Shown here: positions 1 to 12,500 of the stretch, in pieces | Position numbering within the stretch: position 1 is the first letter of the stretch | How the letters are laid out: each line of letters starts with the position of its first letter | Origin: Effrenium voratum | Lineage: Eukaryota; Sar; Dinophyceae; Suessiales; Symbiodiniaceae | Length of the DNA stretch: 64,000 nucleotides | Assembly (NCBI GenBank): GCA_963377175.1 | Contig: CAUJNA010002757.1 | Coordinates: 804,569 to 868,568 of the forward strand | Direction of reading: 5' to 3' | Translations under genes and position numbers: made by a program | The notes under the pieces: model-generated | What the model was told of the DNA's origin: nothing | Databases searched by the model: none | What the model saw: only the letters and a program-made list of their open reading frames with translations

Positions 1-504
1 GTTTCCGCCTTGCAAACGCACCCTTGGCTCCTTCCGTCAATTTGCCGGGGAGTAACCTGGCCTTCCTAAAAAGTGAGCAAAGCACCTCGCCAAGGAAAAA
101 TGGGGCTGCATGTCAACTTCTTGACTCGTTACTTGTCCCACGTGTGAAGGAACGTAGCAATGAGAAGCCCAAAGGTAAAAAGGTCAAAAGCTTGGTGCGC
201 TTTGGGCGTCGCGACCAAACCGGCATAAGGGTTTACCCAAACTTGGTTGACGTTGGAAGGGGAGCAAACATTTAAACTTTAGCAGTCAAGTGGTTGGAGT
301 TCAACCACTAAACCACCATAAGATCAAACATGGGCAAAATCTGGCCTCACTACTTTACCATGATCAAAGTCACCCCCTAAGTGGTGGGTTACAGGGAAAC
401 AACCCACCATTGTCTGACTTTGATACCCCCCAGAAGCCGGGGAAAGAGTGGCCCCAGGAAATGTGTCCCAACCACAACCAGGCGAAGCCCTAGCCACGCT
501 CGGC
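1..504. other. Left edge, intron-like DNA
   Basis: A short plus-strand open frame (24-275) has no recognisable motif. Presumed intron of the giant gene. Nothing else is seen. Confidence 0.4.
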
Positions 505-595
505 CCAGCGGCCCGGGTGTGGCATCACCGGGTTCGCCACGCCCAGGCGGACGCTGTACCGGATGGCCGCGTCCAGTGGCTCTGACAGCACCAGC
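505..595 (-). CDS. Giant-gene exon: YSVRLGVANPVMPHPGRW (leftmost seen)
   Basis: The minus-strand peptide includes IRYSVRLGVANPVMPHPGRW, a clear NP...P..W module. The acceptor is CTCTGCGCCAG|G and a GC donor follows CTGG. The gene should continue left of the window. Confidence 0.65.
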
Positions 596-3500
596 CTGGC
601 GCAGAGGGACATGGCCGTGGCCCAAAAACCGGAACTCCAAACTGGCTGGAACCCTGGCAAGCGGAAACCTGGACCCAAAACCTGCGGTTTGCCCCTCCTG
701 TTTATTTTCGAGCCACACCCATGGCTCAAACCCAAGTCGTACCCCCACAAAAACAACATCTGCACCGAAAACCCCAAAATGGCACCATTGGTTTTGAACC
801 ATGGCCATATGAATTCTCATGGGAGACCCGTTGGTGGCCATCCTTAAGCTGGGGATTTGTATGGCCACCGTGCCATGAGATTGCTCCCAAAATGGTGATT
901 TGTTGGTGTCTATGTCGATCAACTGTGGGTTAAAAAGATGGCGCAATTTCAAAGAGTTTGGTCTGGTACTCTAATAGGAGGATTGTGGCTATTTCAACTT
1001 GGCGTACCTCTCAGAAAGAGCCACTGCGCGCGCGTTTGTCTTTGTGTTTGCGTCTCTGTGTGCGTGCGAGAGTGCGCAAGTGCGTGTGCGAGGCCAACCC
1101 CAGCCTTCCTAGGGGGTAATTAGTCCTGGACCCAGGCCCCTTGCACCAAACCCAGCCAATTTCCAAATGCACACTTACCTTTCACTAATTATAGGTTCAT
1201 TAATTGTAATTCTAAGTTTAAATTGCGCGTTGTACTTTCGAACCGCAAAACGAGAAAAACAGCAACAGTTTCATTTAAGTCGCTCGGAAACTGCGATTTT
1301 GGCGGTTTTCGTGTCCGGGAATTCGGACAAGCACGGACCGAAGAGGAAATCCGGTCGACCCTAAGTCCCCAAATCTCATTTTCGCATGAGCCAATGTTTA
1401 TTACCGGGGCGAGGCGTATTTGTTTGGGAGAGATTGTGTTCAAGCATGCCGTTTTATTCCCCAACAGAACGTCAAAAGGCAAAACCTTGTATCTCTTCGG
1501 CCACAGAGTCCTGTGCAGAATTGATCCCCCAAGCTGGAATTCGTGGACCCGCAGCCCCCCTGACTTTGCCCATACAAAGCTGACCTCGCTACGAATTCAA
1601 AGGGGAAATCGGGGTGGCTGAAGAGTAACCTCTTTGGTCGCCGTTCAAGTTTGCGTTGCCATTTCCAGGAGTCTCTAGCACGCTTCTGCCTTCTTTTTTA
1701 ATGAAGGAACCCAGAAAGGAAACCCTTTTTCAAACCCCTTTCTAGGAACCCCCTTTTTAGGAACCCCTTTTTAGGATGGAGCCCCTTTTCTATTCAGAGA
1801 CCGGTGAACCTCAGCCCAACTCGTCTTTCGCTGTCGCCGCTGTCGCCGCTTTCGCCTGGCAACGTTCTGCAGCCCCAGGCACGAGCGCAAGGAGGGCAGG
1901 TCCTCACGAATCACGAAGTGCCCTGGGCAAGGGTCCTCACAAATCAGGGGGCCATCTGGAGGTTTTAGAAACCCTGTTTCCAGAGCAGCAGCAAGAGAAA
2001 CCTATGGGTCAAATCAAAATTGAACCACCGGGCGGAGGAGGTTTTAGAAACCCTGTTTCCATGTTACCAGGTTCTTTGTCAGAAAGGGTCTTTGGTTGAG
2101 ATGGTACCCCGTTTTTTGAGGGAATGAGGGGTTTTGAGGGACGCCTAAAGGTAATCCACCATTTGGGTGCAACCGTAAAGAGACACCCAATTTAGCTAGG
2201 TCACCCGCGGCTGGTATTCCCACTTAGCTCAGCCCACCCGTTTTAGCCAGTTAAAATGGGTGGTCTGAGCTAAAATGGCTGGTTCAACCCCCGAAAAAAA
2301 TGAGTGGTCTGAGATTGAAATTCGGAGCCAAGTGGTCTGAGGTTATAGTGCTAAAGTGGCTGGTTGAACCCCTGGCTAGAATGCATGGTCTGAGCCCTTT
2401 AGCCAAGTGTGCGAATCCGCACAGCCGACTTGCACACATTCCTCAAAAGAGGGATTCGGGAAGACTGCCTGCGGGCCCCGTCCCTCTTTTTTACAGCAGT
2501 CTCGTTCTGAAAAATAAAGGGGAAGAAACATGGTAAGAAAGGAAAATCTGAGGAAAATATAGCAGACTCGTTCCTTGGTAAGATCAACATCCCCTAGTGT
2601 GATTGCTACGGGCGCTTATCTCGCACAAGAAAGAGCAAAGTTCAAGAGCTCAGCCGCCCAACTGAGACAATCCTAGCCTTCCAAAAAGAGGGACCCGGGT
2701 CAAGCGCAACAAAAGGCAACAAGGCAGGCGAAGGGCAACAAGCCTCAAAAAAAACACCCGCGCAGACCCCCAGAACAAAATACAGGCGCGATGGGGATCA
2801 TGGACCCTTGCTCAACAGAGTAGTCATGGCGAAAATGGGTGGTTTGAGTTGGACGTGATGTGAGCCAGGGTGGTGGCTGAGATGGGTGGTCTGAGGCAGA
2901 ATAAAATGGGTGGTTCTGAATAAAATGGGGTGGTCTGAGGTAAAATTAGCCAACGCTGGTCCTAGGATAAAATGCTTTTAGGTGGTGAGAGGCCACCCTT
3001 CTCAGCCAGCGATACCAACCCCCAGTGCTAGGTCCTCCAGTAGAGAGGTTCGAATACGGGCACCACCAACTTTTTCTGTAGTCCATTTTAGTAGAGGAAC
3101 CCTCCCCCAAAAAAGGATAAAAGGGCACTACTGGGGGACCCAGTCATGGACCTATACGTTTTGGACAAGATTGTCATAACAAATCACGGGCCCCATCGGG
3201 ATGTTCCTCAAAAACGAGGGTGTCTTCTCTCAGCCACCCTCCAAACATTGAGCTTTGCGTATAGTTGGTATAGGACCTATACGTTTTGGACAAGATGGCG
3301 GTTGGAGTAAAGCCCCATCGAAACCAGTGGAACCCACATATGTCAAACCAAACTAACCTAAGACGGACACCTACTATGGACGAAATTCTCCTAGGCACCA
3401 CCTAAGAAACCCAACGGAATGATTTGATTCCGCTGGAAATACCAACAAACGCTGTGGTTTCAACCATGGCTTCTTAGGTGGTGCGAAATGGTTTTCGTCC

Positions 3501-6500
3501 GTCCACAGTACGGATATGTCTTTTTAATTGAGGGGAGATCCATTTTAGACATGATCCCCTGTTTTGATACACGCCATAGGGACACCAATATATGTATGTA
3601 AATATATATATATATATATAAACACATGTGTGTATATATATAATGGACGTTTAAGCAAGCGGCTTCGGTTTCCTCTTGTTTTGCATATGAGAACCAAGGG
3701 GTCCCACCTTCGCACTTAGGCTTGTCGCAGCGAACAGCCCAACATCGGCTTCGGCGTCCTCTCGTACGTATGAGCCACAACAATATGTTGTTCGTCTCCC
3801 CATGTGGGATTTTGGCAAGCGTCGCCAGGTCTCTCAGATGCCCTCCTTTTGTTGGTCGAGTCTAAAAAAAACCCTTGCCAAAAAAAAGTTGAAAAAAGGG
3901 GGCGGATTCCACTGGTTGCAACTGGGAGCACAAAACGCTGGTTAACACCCTTTCTTTGAAAAACAGGTTGGTTGATCATTGATCTGGGCTTGCCAGCAAG
4001 CGTTGCCCGCCGCTTTTCGGTAGGTCTGACCCACGGTTTCGCCCCTCATCAGCGGCCTGGTAGATATCGGCGCCCTCCAGCTGCGCTAACAAGGCCGCCG
4101 CTGCATGCACCGAGTGGAGGCAGTTCTTGGCGAAGGTGAAGCGGTAGGGCGCCTAAGGGAAAGCCCAAAATGGGAGTGCCCCCAAAACGTAGCAATATTC
4201 TCATTTGGAGACTTTCCAGAGGAAAGTGGTCTTGCGGGAACGCCCAGTCCTCCATGTTGGGTACGATCTGCAATAAGTCCAAAGCCTCAACGGGACTTAC
4301 GTCGGGCGCCTCGGCCAAGGGCAAATACAAAATTCGAAAACCGCACGGCCCCCAGAACGTAGTACTATGGCTTTGGCTCGAAACATGTGCCAAAAATCGC
4401 ACCTTGATATATACCTTGACAAGTGGAACCAAAGACTAAAATTTGCGTAATGTCTAGCTCTTGAATCTTGAGCCACACCCACACTCTAAAATGAGAGTTG
4501 CCCCATGGGAGTCCCCCCAAAAGGTGAAAACTGTGTTGTAGGTGAAACCGGATCCCTCCAAAGGAGCCTTTGAGGAAAGTCGGAAAGTCTAGGTCCTCCA
4601 GTAGAGAGGTTCGAACAAGGGTACTCTTTTCTCGGTAGTCTATTTTGGTAGGGGAGCCCTCCCAACCAAAAAAGGGTAAAAGAAAGGGCACCTAGCTGGG
4701 GGACCTAGAAGTGGTCTTCCGGGAGCGCAGGGTACCATCTATACGTCCAAAGCCTCCTGCGGGTTCCCCTCCCTCAGGTGGGACGGACCTACGTGGCGAG
4801 CTCCTTGGATTTGTCGCAAGCAAATTGGCGACGCCACTGAGCTGGGGGGGTCAGCGATAAAACGTGGAGCTTCACAAATCCTCAGACCTCCAGTGGTCGT
4901 GGGGCCAAAAAGACACTTTCATGTTGGCAGTTGTCTTGTGGTTAGCACATCTCATTACAAGCGGACACCCAAATTGTTGGTTGTCTTGCGTCCTTGATTT
5001 GGGCAGATGAGAAACCTGGAGGGAAACCCATTGGGCCTCCCAAGACCCAAGTTGAAACGAGGAAGCAACCCATCCATGTGCTTTTTCGCCCCCTGGAACA
5101 AACGAGCGCATTGTTCCAGTGATACTGCGGATGGACGAAATCCTGCATCACCTGAGAAACCCTGGAATGATTTGATTCCCCTGCAAATACCCACAAACAG
5201 CGGACTCTGGTTTCAAAGCGGTGCGACATGGATTTCGTCCATCAGGGGCAACAAACAAAACGGCAGCCTGGTCCCGGTTCCCAGGGATCGATCCACTTCG
5301 CTCCGCGGCGCGGTGATGCGCAGCTCCCCGTTGATCGGCACAGAAGTGGAGGCCTGGAAGGAGAAGATCACCCGATTGTCCTCAGAGTTCGCTCGCGGTG
5401 ATCTGGGGCACTTGCTTACCCGGTGTTAAAGCAAACTCAAAACCCGGCTTGGTCAAAATGAAAATCACAATATGGTTCTGGTATTAAAATGGTCGTAATC
5501 CCAGAACCATGCTTCAAGAATTAAAAAGGCGGATATCCGCAGCTATTTCTGGCTGGACTGCCCCTTACTAAGCTTCATCTACCCGGGTTGTGTTTGTGGC
5601 TCAAGTGAGGTGGGACATGTGAGGGGCGGAACAGTCGTGCACACAAAGATAACAAATGCGCTGTCCGTGTTCAGATCCCCCGCTTGAAGTGCCTAACTTG
5701 TAGTGGGATGAATGGACATCCCCAACTAAGAAGCTGAAAAAATCTAAGGGGATAGCTGGGAACCACCAAATCATTTGTCTTTGACTCATGCTTTTCAGGT
5801 CAAGGCATCCCACCTCCCAATGGCCATTGGCTCACGGACCCCTGGAAAGTGGACCGGCGTGAGCAGTTCTGGATTGCAACTGGCCCGCGCATCTCAACAT
5901 GTACATGCCTGGCCTACCTCGCAGTTCCCTTTGTCTGATGGTGACAACCAGGACCCCTCAAGAAGAAAACTCCGGCTGCGGAAGCGAAGAAAGATAGCAA
6001 ACCAAAGCACGCGTGCCTTGCTTGATTATGTTACACACCTTATGCTACTCAACACGCACACCTTGCTTCTGCAGTTTTTCGCATCTGCAGTCTGACATGC
6101 ATGTTGTAAGAATCATGCCCACCAACTCTCTCGTTAAATTGGCCGGGCAAAAACGGCTGCTCAGCTCAACGGATCCCTGACCAAGGTTGGCACGTGAGGG
6201 GTCAACGAACAAATATCCAGACGTCTGAGGGCAAAATTGGGAGTGTCTAAATGGATGGCTGTTCTTTGGCCTCCCTCTCTACCCAAAGGGCAGGATACAA
6301 AAAGGATTCTCCCAGGACATGTCATTGATCAACCTCGAGAGGAGGTTCCCCACCGGATCCGATTCTCAATTGGACAGCCCAAGAACACGAATCAACCACT
6401 TCAGCTGCTCTCAAAAGCAGCCTGCTTCACCCGTCCCTTGCCTTTGTCCAAGCCACGGGATGCAAAGAAACGGGGAAAAAAAAAGAGGTCTGCCACTTGC

Positions 6501-9500
6501 CCAAGAAAAAACAAAGCCCACAAAAAATCCGCAGCGTGGAGCAGAGAATTTCCGACCGCGTCACCGTCCCGGAGCTCGGGGCAAGCCAAGGCGCCGCGGC
6601 GCCGCTGCGCAGGTCCTCCCCGGTGCTCTGGGTGCCCGGGTGGTACGTGGCCGACAGAAAGCGCCCCGCCGGGCGGAAGCCTCGTGGCCCGCGGGTGGCC
6701 GCGGGTGGCCGCGACGGACGGTGGACATCCCTCCTGGGTGGATTCTGGGGATTAGGCAAGTCTATAGGCCATGGACCGAAACATAGCCAACCTGCAAAAC
6801 TGATGGAGCATGTTCTATGCCAACGGGGGAATGTCTTTCCACCGCAGCTTTGGTTTGCGGCTGCTTCAGGATGCCTGAGGGTGGCTTTAGTCTTGCCAAG
6901 GGTTGGTTTAGCGTTGGTTTATGGCTGGTTTTAAGGTTGGTTTTGGCTTGATTTAGGGTGTTTTAGGATTGGTGTGTGTTTATGTTTGGTTCCAAGTCCG
7001 TTCAGGGTTGCTTGGGGTGTTGTTTTGGGGTTGGCTTAGGGTTGGTTTGGGGCGGCTGAGTTGCTTTAGGGTGGTCTAGGGTCGGGTGAGGGTTGGTTTA
7101 GCGTTGGTTTAGGGTTGGTTTTTTAAGGTTGGTTTAGGCTTGATTTAGGGTGTTTTAGGATTAATTTACGGCTGGTTTAGGTCTTTGGTTACGTTTAATT
7201 CAAAGTCCTTTCAGGGTTGCATCAGGTGTTGTTTGGGATTGGCTCAGGGTTGATTTGGGGCGACTGAGTTTTGTCTAGGGTTGCTTTAGGGTGGTTTAGG
7301 GTCGGGTGAGGGTCGAGTGAGGGTCGGGTAAGGGTCGGTTTAGGGTTGGTTTAGGGTCGATTTAGGGTTGGTTTAGGGTCGGGTGGTTTAGGGTTGGTTT
7401 AGGGTCGGGTGGGTTGGGGTGTGGTTCGGGTAGTCTTGGTAGGGACAGTTTATGTTTAGGGGGTTTAGGGCGGTGTTGGGCTTGCTTGAGGGTTGGTTTA
7501 AGGTTGGTTTAGGGTAGGTTTAGGGTTGGCTTGGAGTCGGTTTAGGGTTGGTTTAGAGTCAGTTTAGGGTAGTTTTAGGGATGGTTTAGGGTGGGTTTTG
7601 GGCGGGTTTAGGGTGGGTTTGGGCTTGCTTGTTTGCTTGCTTGCTTGGGTTTAGGTGTGGTTTACAGCGGGCTGGCTTAAAGGATCGGTTGCATTCTTGC
7701 TTGTTTGCTCGCTCGCTCGCTGGTTCCCCTGCTTGCCGGAACGCAATGAAAACAAAATTCCGGTTGAGGTGGACAAGTATGACCCGCCAACAATAAGAAA
7801 AAAAATGGCCCAACTCATGACCCCGAGGCAGATTGCATCATAGTGTAGATCCGGGGATACCATCTGCAAATTTGAAAAATTATCCAAAACCTGAAATATG
7901 GGATCCGCAAGCAAAGGAGCTACGAGAGCTCGGTTCACTCCCGAATCAGAGTGCTGCTACGCTTGGATGCCCCGCAATTGCCAGTCGGATGGGCACTCCA
8001 CTGGCACCAAAATGGATGTCGGATGCATGATCGGAAGGGAATCATGTGGGGATTCCATGCGGCCCCTTTGCCCCACATCTGGGGGACACTGAGACCCATA
8101 TGTTTAGATGATGCTAGTCAACTTTCGTCTGCCCTAAATGACGACCGCGTTTCGGAGGCCCCGGTTTTACTGGGAAACCCATGGGACATACTGTGGGTGG
8201 ACGAAATCCAATTCGCACCCAAGAATCCCAAAGGAATGCTTCGATTCCCCTGTACATACCAACAATGGTTTCGACCACAAGTTTCATTTCGTGGTGCAAA
8301 AAGGATTTCATGCATCCAGTATCAAAAGATGGCTGTGGGTCAAAAATAGGTACCCAAAATGGCTTGCCCTGGTATATAAGTGGATACATGGACTAAAACC
8401 TGCGGTCCCCTTGGTGGTTTCATTTGACCCACACCCAAATGTGTTCGGACCCGCCTCGCCGGAAAAAAATCCCCCTTGGGGCCCCAGCCAGAAATCTCCA
8501 CCTCCTCTGTGGGTCCGATCTCCGCTCGGACGGTGCGCAAGCGCCAGGAGTTGTCCACTGGGAAGGTGTCGGGCATGTGCACCTGGCAAGGGGAACCCAC
8601 TAAAAAGTGGGGGGTTCGGGGGTGCGGGGGCTTTGTGGTGGGGTGGGGGCAGGAGGATTGGGGGGGGGTTGGGGGGGTTGGGGGGGATTGGGGGTTGGTG
8701 TGGCGACTTGTCGTGCATCGATAGGAAGGGAGAGCCTCAAACTAAACCAGATCTGCGGACAACTCGGACTTTGTTGCACACGTTTCCTCCTTCCTTTTTG
8801 ACCGGACGGTTTGTTTTAAAGCAACATTAAAGTTCCCTAAATTTCAGCTTTGAACTAAAACACGTGATGCCCCCGTTTCAAGTTTGGGAAGGCCCAACCA
8901 GCAAATCTGACAGTTCGGAACGTGTACTTTGCTTCAAAACTACGTATTACGTTGCTTCAAGTTGCTTCCACAAACGAATCCAGATTCCCACAACTTCGAG
9001 TTTGGACATGTGCCAAGGTTTCACAAGGGTACAATTCAAGGAAAAGACCCTCTAATGGTCATGATACTGCCATGCTCCTTCCACAAAACCGGGCTCCAAA
9101 AAACCATGAGCACAAGGGTAAGGCTCCTCAAGGGAAACCAAAGGGACCAAATCCCCTTGGAGGATCCTGGTGCGAAAAGCCTCACCATACTAAACCCGAT
9201 AGGATCATGAGCAAATGAGACGCATCATGACGAAGGGCTCATGCTCGACCAAAACCCCTGGGAAGAGGGTCTAAAGCCGCTCCCGTGCATGACCTGAACA
9301 CTCAGTACCAACATGGAGGCGCCTTAGTTGGCAACCAACCGCTGATGTTCTGACGGGCTTCAAAGCACACGAATCCTACATTCTGCTTGAGGGAAAACAA
9401 AGAAGACACCATCAAAGCCATGTAGGGCTCCAATTCCCATGGAAAAATACACTTTTGGGATGTATGAACCACGCAAATTTGCTTGTTCCCCAAAATGGGC

Positions 9501-12500
9501 AAAACCAAGGTTGGCTTTATGTGCGGGATTTTCTGGCGCTCCTTCCATGTCCTCGTGTTGATAAAAGGCCGTGCTACGGCGGCCATTTTTTGCACCTCGG
9601 CAAGATCCTGACCCACTGTGTTTTACGGTAAAAACTGCGCATGCACCCTCTTGAAAGGTAGGGGTTCGTGCCTCCGACCCTGCAAAAGCAATGGTGTTTA
9701 CAGTGTTATGCCTTAGGGTTCAAGAAGTGCCTAAATTTCAAAAGTAGCTTGTGAAAAGTTGAGACCTTTCATGCGATGCGCGCCAACTCCTGAACAAGAT
9801 CACAATATTTGTTCAATCTGCTTCTAATGCTATGCCATGGAGGTGTCTACCAAATGCTCGAGTAAGTGGAGGAGTCTTCGAGACAGCACAAATGCAGCAG
9901 CACAGACGTGCAGCGGAGCAGGACCCTGTGGATAAGAAAGATAAATGAACCAAGCGTTTGAGGGAAACCCCATACTTTGACTGTGGTTCATTTGAGCAAG
10001 GGAGAAAAAAGGGATGGCCATTTTTTGTTGGGGGAGGCGGGGTTTTGGAGTTTTCTAGGGCTGGGATGGGGGGGGATCGTAGCGACATCGTTCACGAGCT
10101 GCATGGCCGCTGCCGCAACTGCTTTTGCTCCTTGTGCCCTCCCGCACTCCTTCTCGCTGCTTCATGTTGCTTGGCTTGCTGACCCTTTTTTTGCCTTGAA
10201 CTTCCACATTGAGGTGCTGACTCTGACTGACACGGACCCTGTGACTGCCTTTGTTCGTTCTGTCTCCTTCTTGTCCTGCCGGGGCCCGCTTGATTTCGAT
10301 CTACTCCCTCGCAAACAGACCATCCATCAACAACAGAGCAGATTCGAACTGAAGCTCGCATGAAGTTGGTTGGTTTTAAGAACACACGTGGAAGATGCCC
10401 AAACAGAAGGGACGGTAAAGGCTGCCCAGATTTGCGTGGGGACCCTCCCTCATAACACACTGAGCCATACTCGAACCTACAAGTGGTCCCCAAATCCCTG
10501 CAAGAATAACAAAGAGGGCAGCACCTGTGTCTGGTTGGGACTCTCCCCTACTAGCCCTCCTACCGGGCTTTGGTTGCATGGCACGGCCTCCAAGTAGATG
10601 GCATAGATCAGCCGCTTCTGCAGGACAGCCCCTGAAAAATTCCAGCGGCCACTGGACATGCTGACCGCAGCTTGTCTCAAACACTCGACCGGTTGCAAAT
10701 GGGAGGGATCCCTGGTTCAAACTGGGAATCCTATGAAAGCAACACTACAACAAGAAACACAACACTGCCTGGCAGCACGATTACGATTGACCTTGACCAA
10801 CCCGGACTGCACAGCATTGGGGCTTAAACTGTGCACCAAGCAACATAGCCTCTCACCAACAAGCATGGCTTGGTGCACGGATGTGCACAGACCCCTTTTG
10901 AAAGACTAACCCTCCTTGGGATGGGTTTCAATGGAATTCCCACCTCCATGCGTCCCCATGTCATCAGCGGGAAGGCATCTGATTCAAGCGGTGAGGCATG
11001 TTGTGACTTGATGAGACCTGGACATGCAAACTTATATCCTTCCCATGCAAGACTGTCCGGGATGGTCATTGCAGAGAAGTCAAATGGAAACCAACCAGCT
11101 GTGAGGGGGAGTCCCGCTCTTTTGAATGTCCACGCCGCTGTGGTTTTGGGCCGCCGCAACACCTTTCCAATGAAGCAATCCTAGGTTGATCCGTGAAATC
11201 TGCATGGTTTGTATAGTTCAAAGAAGCAACTCGCGAATTCTCGGTATATCACCTTGTTGCGCCTTTTTGGGCACGCCAAAACTTGGACGGCTTGAGGGGT
11301 TTCCAAGCAGTCACCAACCACTTCACAGGTACCCTCGGGGGCCAGGGAAGCTCCCACAGGAACTTTCCTCACTTGGTGAACCCAGCATTAAGACGCTTAG
11401 CAGGTGGACGAGTCCGACTGTGGGTGGACGAAATCCTGCACCACCTAAGAAAGCCTGGGATGACGACTCCCCTGTGAATACCAACCAACAATGGTTTCAA
11501 CTATGCTTTCACAGTGGTGCAGCATGACGTCCATCCACAGTATGCCAAAAAACATCGGACATCGACCCCAAACCACCCTCTTCCTGGATTGAAGCCATGC
11601 GAAGCACACGAATGCTCAGCCGAGCCAAGCCGCCGAGCGCGAGTTGCACCGAAGCCACCGAAATGTCCTGCGGGTGTTCCATGCGAGTTGGCGGCTTGGA
11701 TTGCTGGTGGTGAAACGGAGGGGGAAACCCATGTGCCTACAAGAACCATGTGCCTTCTACAAGAACCAGGGATCAAATCCCACACCAATCCAAACCACCA
11801 ATTAGAGGGAAGCTGATGAATGGATTGGCCAAAAAGCTGCGGCTCAAAACAGGTACCCAAAATGGGTAGTCCTGGAAAAAGGAAACAAGGACTAAAGCCT
11901 GTGGTCCCCTAGTGGTTTCATTTTGTTTGAGCCATACCCAACACAAGTCCATGCACTCTGTGCTTGCCACTGCAATGGTCCAAGCCAAGAAAGCGGCTAC
12001 AGGAACTCACAGAGCGAGCTGTACCCACCTATCAGTCGGTGGTAACAGGTGGGTTTCAGCCCACTGCAATCAGTTACCCCGAAGCCACGCACACCTGTAA
12101 AAACCTGGGCCTGTCCGAGAGCCCTGGTTTGGTTTTTCACCGTTACCAAGTTGCTGCCGACCAAACTTTCAGCCTCGGGGCTGCATCTTTCGATCAAACA
12201 CCTCCCACTTGTCTCTCAAAGTCTTCACGGGAAGCATGCAACATGCGGCTGGAACGGGTTTTGCAGGTGGTTCTCCTGTGGATCTTGAGCAAGAGTGGTC
12301 CAAACATCAAAAAATGCTCGACAATCGGGTGCTCAGACAGGTGATGGCCCCTCGAAGAATGTCTTTGACAAGCATGCGTAGACAGGCAACTGTGCTATTC
12401 AGGTTTGAACAATGATGGTTAACATTGGCTAAGCAAATGACTGGCGCATTGATGTTTGAGCAATCGTGGTTTTGAAGTGTTTGAATAGAATGCACAAGCA

